From Flaviflagellibacter deserti (GTDB lineage: Bacteria > Pseudomonadota > Alphaproteobacteria > Rhizobiales > Methylopilaceae), in the NCBI RefSeq assembly GCF_042652085.1, contig NZ_JBHSJF010000004.1, positions 62,001 through 126,000 on the forward strand: a stretch of 64,000 nucleotides of DNA, in the 5' to 3' direction. Within the stretch, counting starts at the first letter, position 1. Each line of letters starts with the position of its first letter. Positions 27,860 through 36,440 of the stretch are shown one piece after another. The translations under genes were made by a program, and so were the position numbers. The notes below the pieces were generated by a model that did not search any database, had not been told where the DNA came from, and saw nothing but the letters and a program-made list of their open reading frames with translations.

Positions 27860-28480
27860 CTAGCGTCGCGCGATCCAGTCGCTGGACAGCGAGAGATCGG
27901 CCTGTCCGAGGCCATGGCTCAACGGCAGAAGCCGATGATCGACGTCCGCGCCACGCTCGGTCAGCGCCAAAGCCAGCCGCGCCGCATTCTCCTGCGGCAC
28001 GATCGGGTCCATCACGCCCGAGAGCATAAGAACCGGCGTGTCGTGCAGATCCGCCTTCGGCATCTCCTTCAGCGGCACCATCGCCCGCAGCAGCACCGCG
28101 CCGGCAACCGTACCGGGCCTGAGCAGCAGCATCGCCGCGGCGATGTTTGCGCCGTTCGAAAAGCCGACCGCCACCGGCTTGGCGAGCCCATACCGCTCGC
28201 GCGCCTCCTCGACGAAATCGGCGAGTTCGTTCGCGCGACGGCGGACGTCGTCCTCGTCAAACACGCCCTCGGCAAGGCGGCGGAAGAAGCGCGGCACGCC
28301 GCCTTCCAGCACCTTGCCGCGCGGCGAGAGAATGGCCGAGCCCGGCGCGATGACGCGGCCGACATCGACGAGATCGTGCTCGTTGCCGCCAGTGCCGTGC
28401 AGCATCAGAAGCGGCGGCGAGCCGATCACGGTTTCCGGCTCGTAGCGGTGGATGAAATCAAGTTCGGTTGTCGTGGACAT
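27860..28480 (-). CDS. Alpha/beta hydrolase, phospholipase/carboxylesterase family (MhqD-like)
   Basis: A cytoplasmic serine hydrolase of 206 residues. The oxyanion segment is LLMLHGTGGNEHDL, the nucleophile elbow is GFSNGAN, the acid is in SGVMDPIVP and the catalytic His is in LPLSHGL. The start at 28480 has GGAG 8 bases upstream. It lies 68 bases downstream of a ring-cleaving dioxygenase gene. In Bacillus the same pairing (MhqD with MhqO or MhqE) detoxifies hydroquinones, so a role with aromatic or quinone compounds is inferred. Simple esterase activity is the safe statement. Confidence 0.85.
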   Translation of the reverse strand: MSTTTELDFIHRYEPETVIGSPPLLMLHGTGGNEHDLVDVGRVIAPGSAILSPRGKVLEGGVPRFFRRLAEGVFDEDDVRRRANELADFVEEARERYGLAKPVAVGFSNGANIAAAMLLLRPGTVAGAVLLRAMVPLKEMPKADLHDTPVLMLSGVMDPIVPQENAARLALALTERGADVDHRLLPLSHGLGQADLSLSSDWIARR

Positions 28481-28548
28481 GGGAATGCTCCGGGAAGCCG
28501 GCTGCCTTTCGGCCACCGGCTCCCTCTTCGACAGAGGTTTCGACTGGA

Positions 28549-29481
28549 TCAGACGAGCTCGGGGAGCACGCCTTCGATGCGTTCGCGATGCGCTTCGAGG
28601 AAGCCCGGCAGCTTCAGCGCCTCGCCGAGCTTCGCCACCGGCTCGTCCGCGGCGAAGCCGGGGATGTCGGTCGCGATCTCGAACAGCACGCCGCCGGGTT
28701 CGCGGAAGTAGACCGACCGGAAGTAGTTGCGGTCTTTCTGCTCCGTGGTCCGGATGCCGTGGTTCTGCGCCAGCTTCTCGACCATCGCCGCCTCTTCCGC
28801 GTCGTCGGCCGCGCGGAAGGCGATATGATGCACCGAGCCGCCACCAGCCCGACCGGCAAGGAAGCCGCCGACCTCATGCAGGTCGACGATGCCGCCGTTC
28901 CTCGTGTCGCCGGCCTTCAGGCGGATCAGCGAGCCCTCGCGAGCGACCTCGGTGAAGCCGAGGACATCGGTCAGGATCGCCGCCGTGGGAGCGGCCTTGG
29001 CGAGCAGAAGATTGACGCTGTGGAAGCCCCGGATCGCATGCTCGGCCGGAATATCGCTGCCGGTCCATGCCGCCTCAGTTTCGACACCAGGCACACCGAC
29101 GACAGCAAGACGCATGCCGTCCGGGTCGCGGAACGACAGGATCGGCTCTCCGAACCTTTTCACCAACGGCTCATGCTCGACGCCCTTGTCGATGAAGCGA
29201 TGGGTCCAATATCCGATCGAGCCTTCCGGCACGCGGAACACGGTTTCCTGCGTCTCGCCGACGCCGACCCGGCCCTTCGCCACGTGATCCCACGGAAAGA
29301 AGGTCAGGATCGTACCGGGCGAGCCGGTCTCGTCGCCGTAATAGAGGTGGTAGGTGCCGGGATCGTCGAAGTTGACGGTCTTCTTCACCAGACGCAGGCC
29401 GAGGACCTTGGTGTAGAACTCGACATTGCGGCGCGCTGGGCCGGCGATGGCGGTGACGTGATGAATTCCAGAAGCGCTCAT
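28549..29481 (-). CDS. Ring-cleaving dioxygenase, glyoxalase superfamily (MhqO/LinE-like)
   Basis: A 310-residue protein with two vicinal-oxygen-chelate modules, beginning GIHHVTAIAGPARRNVEFYTKVLGL and, in the second half, GFHSVNLLLAKAAPTAAIL. Fe(II) ligands would be the first His pair region (HHVT), HHIAF and the C-terminal Glu of VLFEIATD. Related enzymes open hydroquinones or catechols. The ATG at 29481 has GGAGATC upstream; a start at 29496 is also possible. It heads a two-gene set with the esterase. An inverted repeat lies 80-105 bases upstream. Confidence 0.86.
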   Translation of the reverse strand: MSASGIHHVTAIAGPARRNVEFYTKVLGLRLVKKTVNFDDPGTYHLYYGDETGSPGTILTFFPWDHVAKGRVGVGETQETVFRVPEGSIGYWTHRFIDKGVEHEPLVKRFGEPILSFRDPDGMRLAVVGVPGVETEAAWTGSDIPAEHAIRGFHSVNLLLAKAAPTAAILTDVLGFTEVAREGSLIRLKAGDTRNGGIVDLHEVGGFLAGRAGGGSVHHIAFRAADDAEEAAMVEKLAQNHGIRTTEQKDRNYFRSVYFREPGGVLFEIATDIPGFAADEPVAKLGEALKLPGFLEAHRERIEGVLPELV

Positions 29482-29560
29482 AGCGGTGATCTCCATGGCG
29501 CCGGCCGGTGCCGGCGTTTGCATGACCGCTAAGTTAGGAGGCGCCGCATCGCGCATAAAT

Positions 29561-29586
29561 GGAAACTAATGAAAAGCAACGTTTCC
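29561..29586. promoter_or_regulatory. Inverted repeat upstream of the dioxygenase gene
   Basis: GGAAAC (29561-29566) and GTTTCC (29581-29586) pair across 14 bases in a locally AT-rich stretch. On the minus strand two TTGGAAA copies follow one another here. The location, about 80-105 bases ahead of the dioxygenase ATG, fits an operator or activator site. Confidence 0.4.
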
Positions 29587-29599
29587 AATTTTTTCCAAT

Positions 29600-29623
29600 G
29601 AGGCGAGGCTGACGCCTCGCCTC
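29600..29623 (-). terminator. Hairpin after the stress operon
   Basis: GAGGCGAGGC and GCCTCGCCTC form a perfect 10-bp stem with a TGAC loop, 8 bases beyond the stop of the DUF3618 gene. The T-rich stretch lies on the other strand, so it is not a textbook intrinsic terminator for the minus strand. The strong stem still makes termination or mRNA protection likely. Confidence 0.5.
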
Positions 29624-29631
29624 GATAATCG

Positions 29632-30627
29632 TCATGCGCCTGCGTACGGCGAGTTCTCTTCGACTTTCTTCTCGGCGTCGTTTTCTGCAGCGCCAATTTC
29701 CCCGCGCAGCGCTTCCTTGCCGCGTTCCGCCACCGCCCTGACGCGATCTCCGAGACCGCCGACTGCGTCCTTGGCATCCGAGGTCGTGAGGCCCTGGGCC
29801 TTCGCCTCGTCCACCACCTGTTCATAGGTGTTCTCGGCGATGGCCGCCGCCTGCTCGTAACCTTGATCCGCCAGGTCGCGCGCTTGCTGTTTGACGCGAT
29901 CGCTGGCCTCGCCCATCAGGCGCGCCTCGGTTCGCGTCGTACGCATGATCGCGCCGAGTGCCGCGCCGATGGCGAGACCCGCCGCCGCCACTATCAGTGG
30001 CTGCTCGTTGGCGAAGTCGGTTGCCGTGCGACGAACATCGCGGCTGGCGACATAGGCCTGATGCCCGAGTTCGCGGCCACGACGGCTTGCCTGATGTCGA
30101 AGCTCGCTGGCGCGATCACCGACTTGAGACGCCGCTTCGGCGACGCTTTCGCCGGCGCCGGCAACCGCATCATAGGCCCGATGTCCGGCCTCGCGCGCTT
30201 TACCGAGGAGGCTATCCGAACTCTGACCGCTCGACCGGTAGTCCGAGGAATACGGCGCGGAATGAAGCTCGTCCGCCTCGTCGTCGACGGAGCTGTAGCC
30301 GCCTGTCGAGCCGGTATAGTCGTAGAGATCGCGTCTCGAACGCCGGTCCCGCGACAGACTTGGCAGCTTTCCGCTGCGTCCCGTCATCAGCCAGGCGAGA
30401 CCGACGCCGACGAGGGCGACCGGGATGGGATTGTCGCGCATGCCCCGGCCGAGATTGCGGACGAATTCGCCGCCTCCGCCGTTGCGGGCATAATCCCAGA
30501 CCTCGTCGGCAAGTTCGCCGGGCGTCATGCGGTTGCGGAGTTGATCCAGCGTGCTGGCGACGCCGGCTCGGGTCTGTTCGACATCGCGTTCGATTTCGGC
30601 GCTGGACCTGTTGTCCTGCATGGTCAT
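29632..30627 (-). CDS. DUF3618 membrane protein
   Basis: A 331-residue protein with the DUF3618 N-terminal motif (SSAEIERDVEQTRAGVASTLDQLRNRMTPG), a membrane segment (NPIPVALVGVGLAWLMTG), a long charged region with repeated helical pieces (REAGHRAYDAVAGAGESV) and a second hydrophobic segment (QPLIVAAAGLAIGAALGAIM). It overlaps the holin-like gene upstream as ATGA. The family is common in alphaproteobacterial envelope-stress operons but has no assigned activity. The amphipathic repeats suggest membrane association or LEA-like behaviour; this is inference. Confidence 0.85.
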   Translation of the reverse strand: MTMQDNRSSAEIERDVEQTRAGVASTLDQLRNRMTPGELADEVWDYARNGGGGEFVRNLGRGMRDNPIPVALVGVGLAWLMTGRSGKLPSLSRDRRSRRDLYDYTGSTGGYSSVDDEADELHSAPYSSDYRSSGQSSDSLLGKAREAGHRAYDAVAGAGESVAEAASQVGDRASELRHQASRRGRELGHQAYVASRDVRRTATDFANEQPLIVAAAGLAIGAALGAIMRTTRTEARLMGEASDRVKQQARDLADQGYEQAAAIAENTYEQVVDEAKAQGLTTSDAKDAVGGLGDRVRAVAERGKEALRGEIGAAENDAEKKVEENSPYAGA

Positions 30628-31028
30628 TTCACCTGCTCCTTGAGCAATGCGGCGTCACGCTTGACCTGACCGGTTGAGCGAGATGGCGCGAGGTTGGACA
30701 CTTTGAGATTGCTGATCCCGCGATTGACGAGGAGGTAGCCGGCGAGGCCGATCACCACCGCGACGATGAGCGAGGACCAAGGCGCGGCGATGCCGACCTC
30801 GATGAGAGCCGCGACCAAGGCCGCGAGCAGCACGTTGACGGCGCCGATGAGAAGCACCGCGCCGCCGATCATCAGGCCTAGTCCGGCCACGCCCTGCGTG
30901 ACCTTTTCGGACAGTTCGGTGCGGACGAGTTGAAGCTCCTTGCCGAACAGAGCGGTCGACTGCTGGAACAGATCGGCGATCAGTCCAGGCACCGAGCGGG
31001 TGTCGGTTCGTTGTTCAGTTGCCGACAT
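30624..31028 (-). CDS. Phage holin family (DUF1469/Holin-X) membrane protein
   Basis: A 134-residue protein with two hydrophobic hairpin helices (GVAGLGLMIGGAVLLIGAVNVLLAALVAALI and LIVAVVIGLAGYLLV) after an amphipathic N-terminus (LIADLFQQSTALFGKELQLVRTEL). The family name comes from resemblance to holins, but chromosomal copies usually sit in stress operons with DUF3618 proteins, as here. No other phage gene is near. It overlaps the previous gene by 14 bases and the next by 4. Confidence 0.87.
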   Translation of the reverse strand: MSATEQRTDTRSVPGLIADLFQQSTALFGKELQLVRTELSEKVTQGVAGLGLMIGGAVLLIGAVNVLLAALVAALIEVGIAAPWSSLIVAVVIGLAGYLLVNRGISNLKVSNLAPSRSTGQVKRDAALLKEQVK

Positions 31029-31653
31029 TGCGCGTTCCTCCGATGCCGGGTCCGATCTCGTAATCGGAACGTTCTGCTCCCTCGCCGAGCGGCAGCGCGC
31101 CGCGATTGTCGGAGAAGCGGCGGGTCGAGCGGTCGAGGTCGTCGCTTGCCGAACGCCTGTCGGCGGAGCTCTTCAGGAAGCGCGACAACACCACACCTGC
31201 GAGTACCGCGCCGCCGAAGACCAACGCCGGATTGCGGCGAGTGAAGTCGCGCGCGTCGTGGATGAGATCGTCGACATTGCGCTGCCGCACGCTGGAGGTG
31301 AAACGCTCCACGCTTTCCGCCGCGCCACGGACATAGCCGGCGATCTGCGGCGATTGCTGCTCGAGGTCGTCGGCGGCGCGCCTCACCGCCCCCGCAATGC
31401 TGTCGAGGCGGTCGGCGCCGGCGCCGATACTCTCGTTCGCATAATCCCTGGCGCGATGTTTCACGTCGTCGGCGAGGCTCGAAACGTCCGAGCGCGCGTC
31501 GCGGGCGGCGGACTGTGCCTGGTCACGAAGGGCACCGACCTGGCGATCGGTTTCGCTGCGGATGTCGTCGAAGGAACGCGCGGCATCGTCCCGCGCGTCG
31601 GCAAACGTGCCGCCCGACGACTGTGTGCTGTCGGTAGATGGAAAATTACTCAT
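31015..31653 (-). CDS. Nutrient-deprivation-induced-type stress protein
   Basis: A 212-residue, highly charged protein. It has a long helical, Ala/Asp/Arg-rich first part (ARDDAARSFDDIRSETDRQVGALRDQAQSAARD) and one membrane segment near residue 150 (RRNPALVFGGAVLAGVVLSRFL). This pattern matches proteins called nutrient-deprivation-induced in rhizobia. The start is the ATG at 31653 with GAGAGA upstream. It is first in a three-gene operon. A sigma-EcfG-like promoter lies 62-87 bases upstream, which links the operon to the general stress response. Confidence 0.78.
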   Translation of the reverse strand: MSNFPSTDSTQSSGGTFADARDDAARSFDDIRSETDRQVGALRDQAQSAARDARSDVSSLADDVKHRARDYANESIGAGADRLDSIAGAVRRAADDLEQQSPQIAGYVRGAAESVERFTSSVRQRNVDDLIHDARDFTRRNPALVFGGAVLAGVVLSRFLKSSADRRSASDDLDRSTRRFSDNRGALPLGEGAERSDYEIGPGIGGTRNVGN

Positions 31654-31714
31654 GGCATCTCTCGCGGTTGAGGTCCAAGGGGCCTGTGGGACGAGCGCCC
31701 GCAGATGCACTTTC

Positions 31715-31740
31715 AACCGCTGGAGGAGTGTTCGCGTTCC
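31715..31740 (-). promoter_or_regulatory. Candidate sigma-EcfG general-stress promoter
   Basis: Read on the minus strand, GGAAC (31736-31740) is followed after 17 bases by GGTT (31715-31718). The alphaproteobacterial EcfG consensus is GGAAC, 16-17 bases, then CGTT, so only one position differs. The site is 62 bases upstream of the first gene of the DUF3618/holin operon. Confidence 0.6.
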
Positions 31741-31785
31741 GGGTCGGATAGGATGATTTTCGCGGAGAGTCGCGGCCTGCCGTGC

Positions 31786-33375
31786 TCAGGAATCGACGCG
31801 GAGCAAAAGTCCCTCGGAGGGACGCAGAACGACACTGCTTCCGGACGCTCCCTCCCGGTCGAGATGGGTCGACAAAAGAATGGTCGCATCTCCGAACATG
31901 GAGAGGTCTTCGAGCTGCTTTTCGTGCCCGAGATTGAGGATGACGAGCAGATGCTCTCCTTCGAAGCGTCGCTCGTAAGCGAGCACGTTTCCATCGCGCG
32001 CGACGGCCGCATAGTCACCTACCGAGAGCGCCCGATGGGCGCGGCGGAGCGAGATGAGATTCCGGTAGAGGCTGAGGATCGAATGGCGATCCTCTTTCAG
32101 CCTCTCGACATTCTTCTCTCGCCAGTCATCCGAAAGAGGAAGCCATGGCTCGACCGTGCTAAAGCCCGCGAAGTTGTCGCCGGCCCATTGCATCGGGGTG
32201 CGGACCGGATCGCGGCCAAGTCCGAGGCCCGGCTCATTCACGCCCCATGGGTCCTGGACCCGTTCCGGCGGTATGGCGACATCGGGCATGCCGATCTCGT
32301 CGCCGTAATAGACCGTCGGCGTGCCGCGCAACGTCAGCAGCAGCATCGCGGCCACCCGCGCCTGAGCCTCGCCGACCCGCGCCGCTATGCGTTGACGGTC
32401 GTGATTGCCGAGTACCCAGTTCGGCCATCCGCCCGGCGGCAGGAGGCCCTCATAGCGCTCGATCATCCTGGCAAGAAGCCGCGCATCCCAGGGCGTTTCG
32501 AGCAGCTGGAAATTGAATGGCAGATGCGCACCGGAGAGGCCTTCGCCATAATAGGCGACGACGCGCTCGACCGGCAGGTAGATTTCGCCGATCAGAACCC
32601 GCTCGTCATAGTCCTCAAGCACCGCGCGCATGTTCCGAACCACCTCGTGCACCTCCGGCCGGTCGGCCGAATAGGTCTGCTGGAAGCGGCCGATCATCGG
32701 CTGGCTGGGCTGGTAGCCGGCGTTGTCCGGGTTGTCGCGGAAATCGACGTCCTTGATCAGGTGCCAGATCACGTCGACGCGGAAGCCATCGACCCCGCGA
32801 TCGAGCCAGAAGCGCAGAACGTCGTACATCGCCGCGCGGACCTGCGGATTGCGCCAGTTGAGGTCCGGCTGCTGCACCAGGAAGGCGTGATAGTAATATT
32901 GCCCGGTCGCCTCGTCCCGTTGCCACGCGGAACCGCCGAAATTCGAAATCCAGTTGTTCGGCGGACCGCCGTCCGGCGCGGGGTCGCGCCAGATGTACCA
33001 GTCGCGCTTCGGGTTATCGCGCGATGAGCGGCTTTCCCTGAACCAGGCGTGCTGTTCCGAGGTGTGGTTCGGCACGAAATCAAGGATGACCTTCAGGCCT
33101 TTCGCATGCGCCTCGGCGACTAATCGGTCGAAATCCTCGAGCGAGCCGAACATGGGTTCGATCGCGCAATAGTCCGCGACGTCGTAGCCGAAATCCGCCA
33201 TCGGAGAGACGAAGATCGGCGAGATCCAGACCGCATCGACGCCGAGCCAGACGAGGTGGTCGAGCCGCTGCCGGATACCTTCGAGATCGCCGATGCCGTC
33301 GCCGTCGGAATCCTGGAACGATCTCGGATAGACCTGATAGACGATCCCGCGCTGCCACCAGAAGGCGTCCTGCAT
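31786..33375 (-). CDS. Alpha-glucosidase / oligo-1,6-glucosidase, GH13
   Basis: A cytoplasmic glycoside hydrolase of 529 residues that hydrolyses terminal alpha-glucosidic bonds or transfers glucose. GH13 residues are in place: nucleophile D201 in GFRVDVIWH, acid/base E264 in LIGEIYLP, and transition-state D326 in LGNHDRQRI. YQVYPRSFQDSDGDGIGDL is the standard N-terminus. The calcium-like DGDGIGD site is present. The ATG at 33375 is the natural start; the 45 residues upstream read as non-coding. No sugar transporter is adjacent. Trehalose-related enzymes share this fold, so substrate is uncertain. Confidence 0.92.
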   Translation of the reverse strand: MQDAFWWQRGIVYQVYPRSFQDSDGDGIGDLEGIRQRLDHLVWLGVDAVWISPIFVSPMADFGYDVADYCAIEPMFGSLEDFDRLVAEAHAKGLKVILDFVPNHTSEQHAWFRESRSSRDNPKRDWYIWRDPAPDGGPPNNWISNFGGSAWQRDEATGQYYYHAFLVQQPDLNWRNPQVRAAMYDVLRFWLDRGVDGFRVDVIWHLIKDVDFRDNPDNAGYQPSQPMIGRFQQTYSADRPEVHEVVRNMRAVLEDYDERVLIGEIYLPVERVVAYYGEGLSGAHLPFNFQLLETPWDARLLARMIERYEGLLPPGGWPNWVLGNHDRQRIAARVGEAQARVAAMLLLTLRGTPTVYYGDEIGMPDVAIPPERVQDPWGVNEPGLGLGRDPVRTPMQWAGDNFAGFSTVEPWLPLSDDWREKNVERLKEDRHSILSLYRNLISLRRAHRALSVGDYAAVARDGNVLAYERRFEGEHLLVILNLGHEKQLEDLSMFGDATILLSTHLDREGASGSSVVLRPSEGLLLRVDS

Positions 33376-33619
33376 CCCGCTCGCTTTCGATGTGATCCGC
33401 CGCACGATTGTAGGGGCCGGACGGCGAAGTTCGAGGGCGACAAGTTTAGCGCTCGGCCGATGACACTGCGGATACGGATTTCCAGCGTCCAGCCGCTCAC
33501 GGCACCGCAACCTATAGCCGAATGTCTAATCCTCCCAATCATCCTTTACGGGCATCAAAGCATTAGATCGCCGTAATCCGCCCCAAACGGTTCGGCGGAG
33601 TTTTCTGGATATCCATTCG

Positions 33620-36247
33620 ATGCTGAATCGCTTCATTGCCCGCGCCGTCGAGGTCTTCACCGGCCGGGTTACGCTCGTGATCCTGGCCGCGCTCCTGATC
33701 GCTGGCGGCTGCGGCTTCTACGCAGCGCATCATTTCCGCATCAACACCAACATCAACGACCTGCTCTCGGCCGAGCTGCCCTGGCGCAAGGAACAGCTCG
33801 CCTATCAGAAGGCGTTTCCGCAGCGGCCGCGCCAGATCATCGTCGTCGTCCAAGCGCCGACCGCCGAGCTGACCAGTGCGGCAACTTCCGCTTTGGTCGA
33901 CGACCTGTCGAAGCAGACCGACCATTTCACCGCCGTCGAGGATGCCCAGGGCGACGCTTATTTCCGCAAGAACGGCCTTCTCTTCCTGCCCACCGAGAAG
34001 GTCCGCGACACCACCAACAACATGATGGACGCCGAGCCGCTGCTGGGCACGTTCGCGACCGATCCCAGCATTCGTGGGCTGATGGAAGCTCTTCGTAAGG
34101 GTCTCGACGGCATTGACGGCGGCGATGTCACGCTCGACGGCATGGCGCCACTGCTCAACTCGGCATCGGACACCATCGAGACCACGGCGTCCAACGGCTT
34201 CCCGACTTTCTCGTGGAAGCGCCTGCTGCCGCAGCAGGAAGGCCAGCCGAACGGACTGCGCCGCATCCTGCTTCTCACCGCCAAGCTCGATCTGGGTTCG
34301 CTGACACCGGGCGCGAAGGCGACGGGTGCTGTCCGGAAGGCGATCAGTGACCTCGACCTCGCCGGGAAATATCACGCCGATGTCCGCCTGACCGGCACGG
34401 TACCGATCACCGACGAGGAATTCTCGAGCGTCAATGATGGCGCGGCGGTCAACGGCGCGATCACCGGTGCGCTCGTCGTGATCATCCTCTGGCTGGCGCT
34501 CCGCTCCTTCCGCCTCGTTTTCGCAGTTTGCCTGACGCTCGGTGTCGGCCTCATCATCACCGCCGCGCTCGGCATCGCCATGGTCGGCGCTTTCAACCCG
34601 ATCTCGATCGCCTTCGCCGTCCTGTTCGTCGGCATCGGCGCGGACTTCGCTATCCAATTCGGGATGCAGTACCGCGAGAACCGGCACGAGTTGAAGAACA
34701 CCCGGAACGCTCTGGTCGCGACCGCCGGCAAGATCGGCGCACCCCTGACTTTGGCTGCCGTCGCGGCGGCGATCGGCTTCCTGTCCTTCATGCCGACCGC
34801 CTATGCCGGTCTCGCCCAGCTCGGCATCATCGCGGGCGGCGGCATGATCGTGGCGTATGTCGCCAGCCTCGTCCTGCTTCCGGCCCTGTTCAAGGGCGTC
34901 CGTCCGCCGGAAGAGCCGCATTCGCTGACCCAGCCCTTCCTGATCCCCGTCGACAACTTCCTGAAGCGCCACCGCCTCTGGGTCGTGACGCTCACCTCGC
35001 TGATCGTGCTGGCCGGGGCTCCGGCGCTGATGAAGCTGCAGTTCGACTTCAACCCGTTGCACCTGCGCGATCCGAATTCGGAAGCGGTGAAGACCTTCGT
35101 CGAACTCAGCAAGGACCCGGCGGTCGGCGCGCAGAGCGCCCAGATTCTCGCAAAGGATCACGACGAGTCGATCGCCCTCGCGGCGCGGCTGAAGGAAGTA
35201 CCTGAGGTCGCGTCCACGCGCACGCTCGACACGCTCGTCCCGATGCAGGATCAGGCGAAGAAGCTCGACTACATCCAGAACGCCGCGCAAGTCCTCGATC
35301 AGTCCATCAACGGGCCGAAACAGCCCGCACCGAGCGATCAGGAAAACATCGCCGCGCTGAGCAAGGGCGCCGACGAGCTTAGCAGCGCGGCCAATGGCCG
35401 GACCGGCCCTGGTGCCGAGGCCGCCAAAAGGCTGGCCGGCAATCTGCGCAATCTCGCCACCGCCGACGAGGACCATCGGGACAAGGCTGGCGAGGCCGTG
35501 CTCGTGCCGTTGCAGCAGAATATGGACGACCTGCGCCTGCTCCTGACGGCGGGGCCTGTCGATGCCAATTCGGTGCCGAAGGTCATCGCGCAGGATTGGG
35601 TGACGCCGGACGGCCGCTACCGCGTCGATATCCTGCCCAAGGGCGACCCGAACGACAACGACACGCTGCTGAACTTCGCGCGCGCCATCGAGAAGATCGA
35701 TTCGCGCGCGACCGGTCCTGCCGTCGATACGCTGAACTGGGGCCGCGCGATCATTACCGCCTTCGCCCAGGCGTCGGGTCTCGCTCTGCTCGGCATCGCC
35801 ATCCTGCTCTGGATCGTTCTGCGGAGCATCAAGGATGTCGCCGCGACGCTCGTGCCTCTCATCGTTGCGGCGTTGATGACGTTCGAGATCTGCGGCCTGA
35901 CGGGCTTCGCCCTGAACTACGCCAACATCATCGCGCTGCCGGTGCTGCTCGGCGTCGGCGTGGCGTTCAAGATCTACTACATCGTCGCCTGGCAGCGCGG
36001 TCAGACCGACTTCCTGCAATCGACGCTGACCCGCGCGGTGTTCTTCAGCGCGCTCCTGACCGCCGTCGCCTTCGGTAGCCTGTGGTTCTCGGTCCATCCC
36101 GGCACGTCGAGCATGGGCAAGCTGCTGGCGCTCTCCTTCGCCTGCACTCTCGCCTCGGCGCTTCTGTTCCAGCCGGCCCTGATGGGCGAGCCGCGCAAGA
36201 AGCCGGAAGCCGAGCCGAAAGCGGAACCCGTCGCTCGCGGCGCCTGA
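33620..36247 (+). CDS. hpnN: Hopanoid transporter HpnN (MMPL/RND family)
   Basis: An inner-membrane RND-type protein of 875 residues that carries hopanoids to the outer membrane. It opens with a helix (VILAALLIAGGCGFYAA) and HFRINTNINDLLSAELPWRKEQLAYQKAFPQ, a clear HpnN signature. Two large periplasmic loops and two MMPL membrane blocks (near residues 280-420 and 710-860) follow. The SSD-like GALVVIILWLALRSFRLVFA block is visible. It stands alone, not within an hpn/shc biosynthesis cluster, and implies the organism makes hopanoids. Confidence 0.93.
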   Translation: MLNRFIARAVEVFTGRVTLVILAALLIAGGCGFYAAHHFRINTNINDLLSAELPWRKEQLAYQKAFPQRPRQIIVVVQAPTAELTSAATSALVDDLSKQTDHFTAVEDAQGDAYFRKNGLLFLPTEKVRDTTNNMMDAEPLLGTFATDPSIRGLMEALRKGLDGIDGGDVTLDGMAPLLNSASDTIETTASNGFPTFSWKRLLPQQEGQPNGLRRILLLTAKLDLGSLTPGAKATGAVRKAISDLDLAGKYHADVRLTGTVPITDEEFSSVNDGAAVNGAITGALVVIILWLALRSFRLVFAVCLTLGVGLIITAALGIAMVGAFNPISIAFAVLFVGIGADFAIQFGMQYRENRHELKNTRNALVATAGKIGAPLTLAAVAAAIGFLSFMPTAYAGLAQLGIIAGGGMIVAYVASLVLLPALFKGVRPPEEPHSLTQPFLIPVDNFLKRHRLWVVTLTSLIVLAGAPALMKLQFDFNPLHLRDPNSEAVKTFVELSKDPAVGAQSAQILAKDHDESIALAARLKEVPEVASTRTLDTLVPMQDQAKKLDYIQNAAQVLDQSINGPKQPAPSDQENIAALSKGADELSSAANGRTGPGAEAAKRLAGNLRNLATADEDHRDKAGEAVLVPLQQNMDDLRLLLTAGPVDANSVPKVIAQDWVTPDGRYRVDILPKGDPNDNDTLLNFARAIEKIDSRATGPAVDTLNWGRAIITAFAQASGLALLGIAILLWIVLRSIKDVAATLVPLIVAALMTFEICGLTGFALNYANIIALPVLLGVGVAFKIYYIVAWQRGQTDFLQSTLTRAVFFSALLTAVAFGSLWFSVHPGTSSMGKLLALSFACTLASALLFQPALMGEPRKKPEAEPKAEPVARGA

Positions 36248-36440
36248 ACGCGAACGGCCCCGACCATCCGGCCGGGGTGAGCCATCCTCCCGTCATATGT
36301 CCTTAGGCGCGGATTCGTTTCGTGCTGGGATCGTCCTGATCCATAGGAGATTTTCCTCGCGGCCACATCCGCGCCGCGTTGAGCTCCGTATCTGTGTGTG
36401 CGTGATTGACGCGCGGCCATTGTTCGAGCGGCGCGCAGAG

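Noticed and set aside
30624..31028. Prophage remnant suggested by the phage-holin family name
   Set aside because: No other phage gene is near, and this family is normal in chromosomal stress operons with DUF3618 proteins.
33563..36097. 844-codon minus-strand frame over hpnN
   Set aside because: Antisense shadow caused by high GC at third positions; hpnN on the plus strand has full family motifs.
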